From an uncultured Prevotella sp. (lineage in GTDB: Bacteria; Bacteroidota; Bacteroidia; Bacteroidales; Bacteroidaceae): DNA of 35,110 nucleotides. Made by a program: the position numbers and the translations under genes. The notes below the pieces were generated by a model. It ran no database searches. It was not told the origin of the DNA and worked only from the letters and a program-made list of their open reading frames with translations. Numbering within the stretch: position 1 is the stretch's first letter; the number at the start of each line of letters is the position of its first letter. Shown here one piece after another: positions 27,235 through 34,872 of the stretch. The stretch covers positions 1-35,110 of the forward strand of contig OMZO01000024.1 of NCBI GenBank assembly GCA_900315525.1, read 5' to 3'.

Positions 27235-27256
27235 CTTTCTGAATTTTTTCCGCCTG

Positions 27257-27264
27257 CAAAGTTA
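27257..27264 (-). promoter_or_regulatory. Candidate -7 element of the membrane protein-hisB unit
   Basis: TAACTTTG on the minus strand, 22 nt before the ATG at 27234. No clear -33 element. Confidence 0.5.
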
Positions 27265-27338
27265 CTAATTTTTGGCCACTGAATCGACCTGTGGCGCAGT
27301 TTTTTTTCAAGAAAGAGTTAAAAACCGTGTAATCTGTG

Positions 27339-27367
27339 TTGTGTGCGCACAAAAAATAGTATCTTTG
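27339..27367 (+). promoter_or_regulatory. Promoter of the oxidoreductase-DUF4421-DUF1460 operon
   Basis: TATCTTTG (27360-27367) matches TAnnTTTG, with a TTG at 27339-27341 spaced 18 nt upstream. The ATG follows at 27393. It is divergent from the membrane protein-hisB unit. Confidence 0.6.
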
Positions 27368-27392
27368 CACCTGTTATTTATAATGCACTCAC

Positions 27393-28385
27393 ATGAAAGA
27401 GTTAAGATGGGGCTTCATCGGCTGTGGTGAAGTGACAGAGAAGAAGAGCGGTCCGGCTTTCAGCGAGGTGGCTGGCTCGAGTGTCGTGGCGGTGATGAGC
27501 CGCACGGAGCAGCGAGCTCGTACCTATGCCGTCCAGCATGGCATCAGCAAGTGGTACACCGATGCGCAGGAGCTCATCGATGATCCCGACGTGAACGCCG
27601 TCTATATCGCCACACCGCCCTCCAGCCACGCCACCTTTGCCATCATGGCGATGAAGGCTGGCAAGCCCGTCTATGTCGAGAAGCCGCTGGCGGCCAGTTA
27701 CGACGATTGTGCGCGTATCAACCGCATCTCTGAACAGACAGGCATCCCTTGTTTTGTGGCCTACTATCGCCGTTATCTGCCTTACTTCCAGAAGGTGAAA
27801 GAGATTGTCAAGAGCGGACAGATCGGTCAGATCTGTAACGTGCAGATCCGTTATACGGAGCCTTTGCGCGAAGCCGACCTCGAGGCCATCCGCAACCATA
27901 CGCCGCTGCCTTGGCGCCTTCAGCCCGAGATTGCCGGTGGTGGTTATTTCTACGATATGGCTCCTCATCAGCTCGACCTCCTGCAAGATATGTTCGGCGT
28001 GATTCTCGAGGCGCGCGGTATTTGTGCCAATCGTGGCGGATACTATGCCGCTGAGGATTCCGTCAGCGCCTGCTTCAGCTTCGAGAACGGACTTCTTGGA
28101 AGCGGTTCGTGGTGCTATGTGGCCCATGAGAGTGCACGCGAAGACTGTATTGAAATCATCGGTACTGAGGGACAGGTCAGTTTTTCGGTATTCGACTATA
28201 AGCCCATACGTTTGCAGACCAGTCAGGGCGACGAGCGCATCAACGTGCCCAATCCGCCATACGTGCAGTATCCGCTCATCAAGGCGGTCATCGAGCACCT
28301 GCAGGGACTTGGTATCTGCACCTGTACGAGTGTGTCGGCAACGCCTGTCAACTGGGCGATGGATCGCATCTTGAGTAAGTTCTGA
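27393..28385 (+). CDS. Gfo/Idh/MocA-family oxidoreductase
   Basis: A 330-aa NAD(P)-dependent dehydrogenase of the glucose-fructose oxidoreductase/inositol dehydrogenase family. The N-terminal Rossmann fold opens with WGFIGCGEVTEKKSGP; the catalytic-region motif YVEKPLA (E96-K97-P98) follows, then the C-terminal domain with GGGYFYDMAPHQLDLL. The natural substrate is unknown; sugars or cyclitols are typical. First gene of a four-gene plus-strand run; DUF4421 starts 8 nt after its stop. Confidence 0.92.
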   Translation: MKELRWGFIGCGEVTEKKSGPAFSEVAGSSVVAVMSRTEQRARTYAVQHGISKWYTDAQELIDDPDVNAVYIATPPSSHATFAIMAMKAGKPVYVEKPLAASYDDCARINRISEQTGIPCFVAYYRRYLPYFQKVKEIVKSGQIGQICNVQIRYTEPLREADLEAIRNHTPLPWRLQPEIAGGGYFYDMAPHQLDLLQDMFGVILEARGICANRGGYYAAEDSVSACFSFENGLLGSGSWCYVAHESAREDCIEIIGTEGQVSFSVFDYKPIRLQTSQGDERINVPNPPYVQYPLIKAVIEHLQGLGICTCTSVSATPVNWAMDRILSKF

Positions 28386-28393
28386 GGCTGCTG

Positions 28394-29488
28394 ATGAGAC
28401 TGTTGCCGATAGTGCTGATGCTGACTGTGGCTTCTGTCGTCTGTGCAGAGGAGCATAAGGGCGCCGACGTGCTGCCTACCGATAGCCTCAGGCACAAGGA
28501 GATAGGTCTCATTCGTGAGACCATCCGCGAACTCGACCGTACGGAGGACGACTATATCGAGCCCCAGCACTATGAGTTCACCGTGATGCTGCAAGGTACG
28601 CGAACCTTCGAGAATTTCGTGCTGCGAAGCCACGATCAGAGCATCACGCTGGCTCCCGACGGACATACCAAGGTGGGCCCCTTCTTCGGCTGGCGCTGGT
28701 TCTTCTTCGGCTATACGTTCGACATCAAGAACTTCGGCTTCGGCTCTGGCGGACTGCTCAAGGAGTTCGATCTCAGCATCTACTCCTCGAAGGTGGGCGT
28801 CGATGTGTTCCGCCGCCATTCAGGCAGCGACTATAAGATACGCGACGTGAAGCTGGGCGGCATCGATGGCGACCGTTTCGAGGGATTGCCCTTCGGAGGT
28901 GTCGATGTGGGGATGACGGGCATCAATGCCTACTACATCTTCAACCATAAGCACTTCTCCTATCCGGCAGCCTTCAGTCAGTCCACTTGTCAGAAGATCA
29001 GCTGCGGCTCGTGGATGGCAGGGTTGGGATATATCAGAAATACGCTCGAACTCGACCATAAGGCCCTCGAGCAGACGCTGGAGAGTAGGATGGACAAGGG
29101 TCACGAGGTGCAGCTCGACAGCGGTATGATGTTCAACAGCGTCAAGTACAGCGACTTCTCGCTCTCTGCCGGCTATGCCTACAACTGGGTGTTCGCCCGC
29201 GACTGGCTCTTCTGCAGCAGCGCGCAGATGGCCGTCTCCTACAAGACCAGTAACGGAGATCTCGCCGAGGAGAAGAACCGATTCGACATCTCGAAGTTCA
29301 ATCCCGATTTCGTCGGACGCTTCGCAGTGGTCTATAACAATACGCGCTGGTATGCGGGTCTGAGTGCCATCTTCCGCACCAACAATTACTCGACCTCGCG
29401 CTTTAAGATGAATAATATCTTCGGCACCATCAACGCCTACGTCGGCTATAACTTCGTGCTGAAAAAGAAATATAGGAAAAAGAAATGA
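28394..29488 (+). CDS. DUF4421 family protein, probable outer-membrane barrel
   Basis: A 364-aa exported protein with a signal peptide at residues 1-18 (cleavage near VVCA-EE). It resembles DUF4421: ITLAPDGHTKVGPFFGWRWF, alternating beta-rich segments with many aromatics, KMNNIFGTINAYVGYNFVLK at the end, and a basic Lys-rich terminus. An outer-membrane beta-barrel is inferred from the strand pattern and the aromatic-rich C-terminal strand. Its stop overlaps the DUF1460 start as ATGA (29485-29488), so the two are probably made together. Confidence 0.8.
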   Translation: MRLLPIVLMLTVASVVCAEEHKGADVLPTDSLRHKEIGLIRETIRELDRTEDDYIEPQHYEFTVMLQGTRTFENFVLRSHDQSITLAPDGHTKVGPFFGWRWFFFGYTFDIKNFGFGSGGLLKEFDLSIYSSKVGVDVFRRHSGSDYKIRDVKLGGIDGDRFEGLPFGGVDVGMTGINAYYIFNHKHFSYPAAFSQSTCQKISCGSWMAGLGYIRNTLELDHKALEQTLESRMDKGHEVQLDSGMMFNSVKYSDFSLSAGYAYNWVFARDWLFCSSAQMAVSYKTSNGDLAEEKNRFDISKFNPDFVGRFAVVYNNTRWYAGLSAIFRTNNYSTSRFKMNNIFGTINAYVGYNFVLKKKYRKKK

Positions 29489-30351
29489 GGCATATCTTCA
29501 CATTGCTCTTTGCCCTCTGGCTGATACCAGCCACTGCGGTGGGTGCCGACAAGGAGGCCGTGACCTACCAGAAGAAGGATAGCGTCACCGTCTGCCGTCT
29601 GCTCGCTGCATCACGGCAGTTGCCTCGCGGCACCAATCTCCAGCTCTTCTTCGCCCGAAAGTTCCTCGGACTGCCTTACGTGGCCCACACTCTCGAGATC
29701 AACGACGATGAGCGCCTCGTGGTGAACACCCGTCAGCTCGACTGTACGACGCTCGTCGAGAATGTCACCGCCCTTACGCTCTGCGCCCAGCGCGGACAAT
29801 ATACGTGGCGCGACTACCTCCGCACGCTGACCGCCATGCGCTACCGCAATGGCAAGATCACCGACTATACCAGCCGCATCCATTATTTCACCGAGTGGAT
29901 CACGGCCAATACCAAGGAGGGCATCGTCACGGAGATACAGTCGCCCAATCCGCCGTTCTCGGCCGTCCAGCAGGTCAGCGTCAGTTTCATGAGCAACCAT
30001 CCCAAGAGCTACAAGGCCCTGCGCAACCATCCTGAGTATGTCGCTGACATCAAGAAGATGGAGCAGCAGGTCAGCGGACAGCGCTTCCGCTATATCCCCA
30101 AGACAGCGGTGCGCAACCACGCTCAGCTCCGCAAGGCCGTGAAGGACGGCGACATCATCGCCATCACGTGTCGAAAGAAGGGACTCGATATTGCCCATCT
30201 CGGCTTTGCCGTCTGGAAGGAGGGCAAGCTCCATCTGCTCAACGCCTCACAGTTGCGCGGACAGGTCGTCGAGGAGCCGAAGATACTCTATGAGTATCTG
30301 CAGGAGCATCCGACGCACACAGGCATCAGAATCATTAGAATTAATAAATAA
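29485..30351 (+). CDS. DUF1460, N-acetylmuramoyl-L-alanine amidase-like (NlpC/P60-type fold)
   Basis: A 288-aa exported protein with an N-terminal signal peptide (residues ~1-20). DUF1460 proteins are papain-like enzymes linked to peptidoglycan cleavage. The likely catalytic Cys is C87 in RQLDCTTLVENVTAL, and the likely His is H238 in GLDIAHLGFAVWKEG, with a further polar partner near H250/N253. It should act in the periplasm on muropeptides; exact bond specificity is not deducible. Translation is coupled to DUF4421. Confidence 0.88.
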   Translation: MRHIFTLLFALWLIPATAVGADKEAVTYQKKDSVTVCRLLAASRQLPRGTNLQLFFARKFLGLPYVAHTLEINDDERLVVNTRQLDCTTLVENVTALTLCAQRGQYTWRDYLRTLTAMRYRNGKITDYTSRIHYFTEWITANTKEGIVTEIQSPNPPFSAVQQVSVSFMSNHPKSYKALRNHPEYVADIKKMEQQVSGQRFRYIPKTAVRNHAQLRKAVKDGDIIAITCRKKGLDIAHLGFAVWKEGKLHLLNASQLRGQVVEEPKILYEYLQEHPTHTGIRIIRINK

Positions 30352-30368
30352 CCTAACACAGAAGAATT

Positions 30369-30761
30369 ATGGAATTACCTGATTTTATGAGTTATGCCAA
30401 CCGATTCTCGCAATCGGACTTCGTAGAGAAAATATCTCGTATCGCCAAACGTGCCGGTGCCAAACTGGTCTATGCGGCGCTCATCCTGTACTATACGCTC
30501 CAGAGCGATAAGGTGAGCAAGACCGACAAGGCCATCATCATCGGCGCGCTGGGCTATATGATTAGTCCGCTCGATGTCATCCCCGATGCCATTCCTATTG
30601 CTGGACTGACCGACGACCTCGCCGTGCTGCTCTATGTGCTGAAGAAGGTGTGGACGGATATCGATCCTGCCATCATGGACCAGGCCAAGAAACGCCTCTC
30701 CAAGTGGTTCGACGAGGAGGAGATTGCCGAAATCAACAATCTTTTCGACAATGAGGCGTAA
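30369..30761 (+). CDS. YkvA-like DUF1232 membrane protein
   Basis: A 130-aa protein with the DUF1232 core KAIIIGALGYMISPLDVIPDAIPIAGLTDDLAVL (positions ~65-95, quoted only as the region: GYMISPLDVIPD is the key motif). It has one or two hydrophobic segments and a charged C-terminal helix. Function of the family is unknown. Starts 17 nt after DUF1460, before a terminator. Confidence 0.88.
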   Translation: MELPDFMSYANRFSQSDFVEKISRIAKRAGAKLVYAALILYYTLQSDKVSKTDKAIIIGALGYMISPLDVIPDAIPIAGLTDDLAVLLYVLKKVWTDIDPAIMDQAKKRLSKWFDEEEIAEINNLFDNEA

Positions 30762-30781
30762 TCAGTCTTACGGGAAAAAAG

Positions 30782-30811
30782 AAAAGAGTGCACCGCGATG
30801 CTCTCTTTTTT
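30782..30811 (+). terminator. Rho-independent terminator after the YkvA-like gene
   Basis: An 11-bp stem (30782-30792 with 30799-30809, one T-T mismatch) with a 6-nt loop, ending in a T run. Confidence 0.8.
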
Positions 30812-30835
30812 CTTAAACTCTCTCTCTTTCTTCAG

Positions 30836-30907
30836 AGGTGCCTGGCGGATTCGAACCGCCGTAGACGGTTTTGCAGACCGTTGACTAAGCCACTCATCCA
30901 AGGCACC
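30836..30907 (-). tRNA. tRNA-Cys (GCA anticodon)
   Basis: On the minus strand a full cloverleaf: acceptor GGTGCCT/AGGCACC, anticodon arm ACGGT-CTGCAAA-ACCGT with anticodon GCA, T arm GGCGGTTCGAATCCGCC, and discriminator U as usual for tRNA-Cys. CCA is not encoded. Confidence 0.96.
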
Positions 30908-30945
30908 AAAAAGAAATGCACCCATCGTTTTTCTGAATGCGGGTG

Positions 30946-30977
30946 CAAAGTTAGTCATAAATTTCGACACTGCCAAA
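30946..30977 (-). promoter_or_regulatory. Promoter of tRNA-Cys
   Basis: Minus strand TTTG (30974-30977) spaced 20 nt from TAACTTTG (30946-30953). Between it and the tRNA, GCACCC (30918-30923) and GGGTGC (30941-30946) could pair in the leader. Confidence 0.65.
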
Positions 30978-30980
30978 TTT

Positions 30981-31166
30981 TTAGGCCGTTTTTTGTGTCT
31001 TTCGTTCGCATTTTTCTCTTCTGTCTCTTTGTTTCTGCGCTTTCAGGGGGCATCCTGCGCATCCATAGCAGGGATCAGAAGCCTTTCTGAAGGTGTCGTA
31101 CACCCGCCAGCCAGCATAGCCGCAGGCCGCTGCAATGGTCAGGAGGGTTATTGTCGTCTGCATCAT
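30981..31166 (-). CDS. FeoB-associated Cys-rich membrane protein
   Basis: A 61-aa protein with one N-terminal membrane helix (ITLLTIAAACGYAGWRVY) followed by CYGCAGCPLKAQ and a basic tail. This matches the small FeoB-associated Cys-rich proteins that sit with ferrous-iron transporters. No feoB is in the window. It starts 2 nt after the lipid kinase stop, so it is cotranscribed with it. Confidence 0.8.
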   Translation of the reverse strand: MMQTTITLLTIAAACGYAGWRVYDTFRKASDPCYGCAGCPLKAQKQRDRREKCERKTQKTA

Positions 31167-31168
31167 CC

Positions 31169-32206
31169 TTAGAGCTTCGACAACTTGCGGAGCATCACCT
31201 TGTTGATCACCTGAAACCGATGGCCGCGCCTTCCGATATCTTCACGTACATTATTTATATTATTAAAGAAGTCGCTGAAGGCGTTGAGCAGGAAGTTGGG
31301 CTGACTATTGTCTTCGACGGCCTCAGGATTGGTGACGATCTTGATGCCCATATGCTCGATATGCACATCGACGTCCTTGCCCGTCATGATGGGGTCGCCG
31401 TCGTAGTGGATGGCACCCTCCGTCTCCCTGTGTATGCGGAGGCTCTTAGTGCGGAAGGTCTTGATCTTCGAATTGTTCGTCAGTGTCTTCATGAAGAGGT
31501 CGGCAGCTATCTGGGGTGCCTCGAGCGTGTCGAAGGGTTCCATGATGATCACGTCCATCATGCCGTCCTTCATCGTGGCACCAGGGGCGATATAGGCGTT
31601 GTTGCCGTATTGCGAGGCGTTGGCACAGGCGATGAGAAAGGCCTTGTAGCGCTTGGCGCCCGTTTCGTCCTCTACCTCGTAGGTCTCCGGACGGTAGTTC
31701 AGACCTTCCTTCAGCACGTTTTCCACATAGGTGATCGGGCCGCGCTTGCCGGCCTCCGCGAACTTCAGCGAGATGAAGGCGTCGAAGCCCATACCGCAGG
31801 TGCAGAAGAAGGGCAGGTCGTTGATCACGCCGTAGTCGAAATCCTCGATGCGACAGGCGTTGATGATGCGGATGGCACTCTTGATGTCGAGCGGCAGACA
31901 GAGATGCCGAGCCAGTCCGTTGCCAGAACCGCAGGGGATGATGCCGAGCGCCGTCTTGGTGTGTACCAGCGAGCGAGCCACCTCGTTCACCGTACCGTCG
32001 CCACCGATGGCCACCACCACGTCGATGCCCTCAGTGGCACTCTCCTTGGCAATCTCAGCCGCATGGCCGGCATATTCCGTCAGCCTGAGCTCATAGTCGA
32101 ACTGCTCTTTGTCGAGCAATTTGTCGATGAGCCCTGGTATCTCCTTCTTCGAGTGGGTGCCCGAAATAGGGTTCAGGATGAAGACAATGCGTTTCTTTTC
32201 TTCCAT
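31169..32206 (-). CDS. Diacylglycerol/sphingoid-type lipid kinase
   Basis: A 345-aa lipid kinase of the DAGK catalytic (YegS/BmrU/sphingosine kinase) family. The nucleotide-binding motif VVAIGGDGTVNEVA (GGDGT at 68-72) is intact, with IPCGSGNGLARHL and a beta-sandwich C-terminal domain carrying IHYDGDPIMTG. It phosphorylates a lipid alcohol on the inner leaflet. It is divergent from serine palmitoyltransferase across a 160-nt promoter region, so a sphingoid base or ceramide substrate is worth considering besides diacylglycerol. Confidence 0.9.
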   Translation of the reverse strand: MEEKKRIVFILNPISGTHSKKEIPGLIDKLLDKEQFDYELRLTEYAGHAAEIAKESATEGIDVVVAIGGDGTVNEVARSLVHTKTALGIIPCGSGNGLARHLCLPLDIKSAIRIINACRIEDFDYGVINDLPFFCTCGMGFDAFISLKFAEAGKRGPITYVENVLKEGLNYRPETYEVEDETGAKRYKAFLIACANASQYGNNAYIAPGATMKDGMMDVIIMEPFDTLEAPQIAADLFMKTLTNNSKIKTFRTKSLRIHRETEGAIHYDGDPIMTGKDVDVHIEHMGIKIVTNPEAVEDNSQPNFLLNAFSDFFNNINNVREDIGRRGHRFQVINKVMLRKLSKL

Positions 32207-32216
32207 AATCTAACTG

Positions 32217-32224
32217 CAAAGATA
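32217..32224 (-). promoter_or_regulatory. -7 element of the lipid kinase gene
   Basis: TATCTTTG on the minus strand, fits TAnnTTTG, 10 nt before the ATG at 32206. Confidence 0.55.
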
Positions 32225-32294
32225 CAAAAAAAGGTTGGAAAACAGGGCTTTTATAAAATAAAAATACAGAAAAACCACTTTTATTAAGAAAAAC

Positions 32295-32326
32295 TTGCAC
32301 GAATTGATAAAAAATGTGTAACTTTG
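32295..32326 (+). promoter_or_regulatory. Promoter of serine palmitoyltransferase
   Basis: TTG (32295-32297) spaced 21 nt from TAACTTTG (32319-32326). It supports a leader of about 35 nt and the start at 32367. Confidence 0.65.
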
Positions 32327-32366
32327 CACGCTGAAAGTAAAATTTATATTGATACCTATATCAGAA

Positions 32367-33554
32367 ATGGGACAGTTACAAGAAAAATACAAGCACTATC
32401 GTGAGCCACAGAAGTTCATGGAGGCTGATGTGTATCCCTACTTCCGCGCCATTGAGGGCAAGCAGGGTACAGAAGTTGAAATGGGCGGCCATAAGGTGCT
32501 GATGTTCGGCTCCAATGCCTATACAGGTCTTACCGGTGATCAGCGTATCATCGACGCTGCAAAGGCTGCGCTCGACAAGTACGGATCGGGTTGCGCCGGC
32601 AGCCGTTTCCTCAATGGTACGCTCGACCTTCACGTCCAGCTCGAGAAAGAGATCTCTGAGTTCATCGGCAAGGAAGACTGCCTGTGCTTCTCTACAGGTT
32701 TCTCTGTGAATCAGGGTGTGCTGGCTATGGTAGTCGGAAAAGACGACTACATCATTTGCGACGATCGCGACCACGCTTCAATTGTGGACGGTCGTCGTCT
32801 TTCGTTTGCCAAGCAGCTCCACTACAAGCACAACGATATGGAGGATCTCGAGCGCGTGCTCCAGAAGCTCCCTTACGAGGCTATCAAGCTGATCGTCGTC
32901 GATGGCGTCTTCTCGATGGAGGGTGACCTCGCCAAGCTGCCTGAGATCGTTGAGCTGAAGCACAAGTACAACTGCTCGATCATGGTCGATGAGGCTCACG
33001 GCATCGGTGTCTTCGGCCGTCAGGGTAGGGGTGTCTGCGACCACTTCGGTCTCACGGATGAGGTCGATCTCATCATGGGCACCTTCTCTAAGTCGCTCGC
33101 TTCCATCGGTGGATTCATCGCTTCCGACTGGGATACGATCAACTTCCTGCGCCACACTTGCCGTACCTACATCTTCTCTGCATCCAACACGCCAGCTGCT
33201 ACAGCAGCAGCGATGGAGGCCCTGCACATCATCCAGAAGGAGCCCGAGCGCATTCAGGCCCTCTGGGATGTGACTCACTACGCCCTGAAGCGTTTCCGTG
33301 AGGAAGGCTTCGAGATCGGCGATACCGAGAGCCCCATCATCCCGCTCTATGTGCGCGATGTCGATAAGACGTTCCTCGTAACGGCACTCGCCTTCAAGGC
33401 CGGTGTGTTTATCAACCCTGTGATCCCTCCCGCATGTGCACCTCAGGACACGCTCGTACGCTACGCCCTGATGGCTACCCACACCAAGGAGCAGGTCGAT
33501 CGCTCAGTGGTAGCGTTGAAGAAGATCTTCGTCGAGCAGGGCATCATCAAGTGA
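32367..33554 (+). CDS. spt: Serine palmitoyltransferase (alpha-oxoamine synthase)
   Basis: A 395-aa PLP enzyme that condenses serine with a fatty acyl-CoA to 3-ketosphinganine, the first step of sphingolipid synthesis typical of Bacteroides and Prevotella. Motifs: EVEMGGHKVLMFGSNAYTGL, GSGCAGSRFLNGTLDLHVQL, DEAH at 208-211 and the PLP lysine K242 in GTFSKSLASIGGF. The start at 32367 (MGQLQEKYKHYREPQKF) matches the Bacteroides N-terminus; the frame is open 18 nt further up, but that is less likely. A KBL-type (glycine C-acetyltransferase) activity is the alternative, yet the N-terminal part favours SPT. Confidence 0.93.
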   Translation: MGQLQEKYKHYREPQKFMEADVYPYFRAIEGKQGTEVEMGGHKVLMFGSNAYTGLTGDQRIIDAAKAALDKYGSGCAGSRFLNGTLDLHVQLEKEISEFIGKEDCLCFSTGFSVNQGVLAMVVGKDDYIICDDRDHASIVDGRRLSFAKQLHYKHNDMEDLERVLQKLPYEAIKLIVVDGVFSMEGDLAKLPEIVELKHKYNCSIMVDEAHGIGVFGRQGRGVCDHFGLTDEVDLIMGTFSKSLASIGGFIASDWDTINFLRHTCRTYIFSASNTPAATAAAMEALHIIQKEPERIQALWDVTHYALKRFREEGFEIGDTESPIIPLYVRDVDKTFLVTALAFKAGVFINPVIPPACAPQDTLVRYALMATHTKEQVDRSVVALKKIFVEQGIIK

Positions 33555-33596
33555 ATACAGTTCACACATCATCAAAAGTTTTAATATTCATCATTG

Positions 33597-33627
33597 GCCG
33601 CGGGAGTTTTCTTCTGCGGCTTTTTTT
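33597..33627 (+). terminator. Rho-independent terminator after spt
   Basis: GCCGC-g-GGAG / CTTC-t-GCGGC stem with a TTTT loop, followed by seven T (33621-33627). Confidence 0.85.
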
Positions 33628-33657
33628 ATGGAAATCCGAAAAATATTCCGCAAATTA

Positions 33658-33689
33658 TTTGGATAACTTAAATATTCTTTGTACCTTTG
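33658..33689 (+). promoter_or_regulatory. Promoter of tRNA-Pro
   Basis: TTTG (33658-33661) spaced 20 nt from TACCTTTG (33682-33689), near-consensus. Confidence 0.75.
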
Positions 33690-33707
33690 CACCCGCAAAA
33701 CGAACAA

Positions 33708-33783
33708 CGAGGTGTAGCGCAGTTGGTAGCGTTCCTGGTTTGGGACCAGGCTGTCGCAGGTTCGAGTCCTGTCACCTCGACCA
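33708..33783 (+). tRNA. tRNA-Pro (TGG anticodon)
   Basis: Acceptor CGAGGTG/CACCTCG, anticodon arm CCTGG-TTTGGGA-CCAGG with anticodon TGG, T arm CAGGTTCGAGTCCTG, discriminator A and encoded CCA (33781-33783). Confidence 0.96.
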
Positions 33784-33902
33784 CCCTTAAAAAATAAACC
33801 GCTGATGTGCTTGAGTCCCAAGATTTTCTGGCAACTACGATGAGATAGACGACGAGCGTAAGTTAAAGAGATAACCCTGTGATAATTTGGTTTACTCTTG
33901 AA

Positions 33903-34202
33903 TTAGCAACCTCTTCCGTCAATACTGCAGGCAGCACCTTCATCCTGTGGCCTTGGTTCCAGTCCTACATCCTTAGAATAGAGTGTGACGGTTCCATCTT
34001 CCAATACATAACAGGGAATGCCTAGATCATCTACAGCCTTCGCTTCATCGAAAGCGGGATTCGTGTCACGGAGCTTGATGAACTGTTTCAGGTTCCTGAC
34101 ATGCTTGCCGATGTCGATCACCTCGAAATTCGGATTACCCTCCACTTGCTTCTCTACGTATTCGCAATCTGGACAGGTATGCATCACATACATCTTAATC
34201 AT
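33903..34202 (-). CDS. Glutaredoxin-like thiol protein
   Basis: A 99-aa cytosolic protein of thioredoxin fold. The redox motif CPDC is at residues 10-13 (YVMHTCPDCEYV), the cis-Pro segment is LGIPCYVLEDG, and the tail is Cys-containing (ACSIDGRGC). The frame extends 13 residues further up to 34241, but MIKMYVMHTCPDC at 34202 is the natural start for the fold. It probably reduces disulphides or handles glutathione-free thiols; exact partner unknown. Confidence 0.85.
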   Translation of the reverse strand: MIKMYVMHTCPDCEYVEKQVEGNPNFEVIDIGKHVRNLKQFIKLRDTNPAFDEAKAVDDLGIPCYVLEDGTVTLYSKDVGLEPRPQDEGAACSIDGRGC

Positions 34203-34238
34203 AGTTGCTTCTGTTTTTGTTAATTGTCTATTTGCGCA

Positions 34239-34246
34239 CAAAAATA
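34239..34246 (-). promoter_or_regulatory. Candidate -7 element of the glutaredoxin-like gene
   Basis: TATTTTTG on the minus strand fits TAnnTTTG. It lies 37 nt before the ATG at 34202 and overlaps the longer alternative start at 34241, which supports the shorter protein. Confidence 0.45.
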
Positions 34247-34341
34247 CGAAAATATCCTCAATTATCGTACTCCAGCTATCAAATGAACGTCTATTTTATG
34301 CTAAATTTGCTAAATCTGGTTTAGTTTTGCTATATTTTGAC

Positions 34342-34349
34342 TACATTTG
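34342..34349 (+). promoter_or_regulatory. Candidate -7 element of the small ORF-cupin unit
   Basis: TACATTTG fits TAnnTTTG and lies 29 nt before the ATG at 34378. No clear -33 element. Confidence 0.5.
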
Positions 34350-34377
34350 CAAAACGAATTATTTATACGACATACAT

Positions 34378-34512
34378 ATGACACAAGAATATGCAAGGGT
34401 ATCAGTAGAAATGCCCGAAAACGAAGACGACCTTGGTCGCTTTGCTTGCAAAGAACTTACATACGAGATTGAGAACAACGACATCAAGGATGAATTTATC
34501 ATCAAGTTCTGA
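34378..34512 (+). CDS. Unrecognised 44-aa acidic protein
   Basis: A short ORF (MTQEYARVSVEMPENEDDLG at the start, IKDEFIIKF at the end) between a promoter-like element and the cupin gene, whose ATG follows 2 nt after its stop. It is acidic, with no membrane segment or Cys pair. I recognise no family. The tight spacing to the cupin gene supports that it is translated. Confidence 0.5.
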   Translation: MTQEYARVSVEMPENEDDLGRFACKELTYEIENNDIKDEFIIKF

Positions 34513-34514
34513 TT

Positions 34515-34856
34515 ATGGAAAAGAGAAGCGATACCTATCAGATTGCATCCGATATTCAATGGGAATATGCGGGTGATGGCATTGTACGTCAGATTATGGG
34601 CTACGACGAGAACTTAATGATGGTGAAAGTAAAATTCAATCAAGGAGCCGTCGGCACACTCCATCAGCACCCACATACCCAAAGTACTTACGTGGCCAGC
34701 GGCTGCTTTGAGGTGACTATCGGTGAGGAGAAGAAAGTACTCAAAGCTGGCGATGGCTATTACGTGGCTCCAAACCTACTTCATGGTTGTGTCTGTCTGG
34801 AGGCTGGTGTTCTCATCGACACCTTTACTCCCATGCGCGAAGATTTCTTGAAATAG
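34515..34856 (+). CDS. kdgF: KdgF-like cupin (unsaturated uronate linearisation)
   Basis: A 113-aa single-domain cupin. Metal ligands fit KdgF: H50, H52 and Q56 in GTLHQHPHTQSTYV, and H90 in APNLLHGCVCLEAG. The KdgF active-site pair is present as D102 and F104 in LIDTFTPMREDFL. KdgF turns 4,5-unsaturated monouronates from pectin or alginate into the linear ketone form. No pectate or alginate lyase is in the window, so the pathway link is inferred from residues alone; another small-molecule cupin role is possible. Confidence 0.8.
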   Translation: MEKRSDTYQIASDIQWEYAGDGIVRQIMGYDENLMMVKVKFNQGAVGTLHQHPHTQSTYVASGCFEVTIGEEKKVLKAGDGYYVAPNLLHGCVCLEAGVLIDTFTPMREDFLK

Positions 34857-34872
34857 GACGTAATAAAATCTT

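Noticed and set aside
27319-27340. Third copy of the cacggatt repeat (aaaccgtgtaatctgtgtt)
   Set aside because: Only a single short degenerate arm, no pairing arm; may be chance.
32349-32366. Upstream start (32349) for serine palmitoyltransferase
   Set aside because: Conserved N-terminus begins at 32367; the six extra residues have no support.
33784-33902. Possible attachment site or element scar after tRNA-Pro
   Set aside because: No repeat of the tRNA 3' end is seen downstream within the window and no integrase is present; the 119-nt stretch shows only a weak imperfect inverted repeat.
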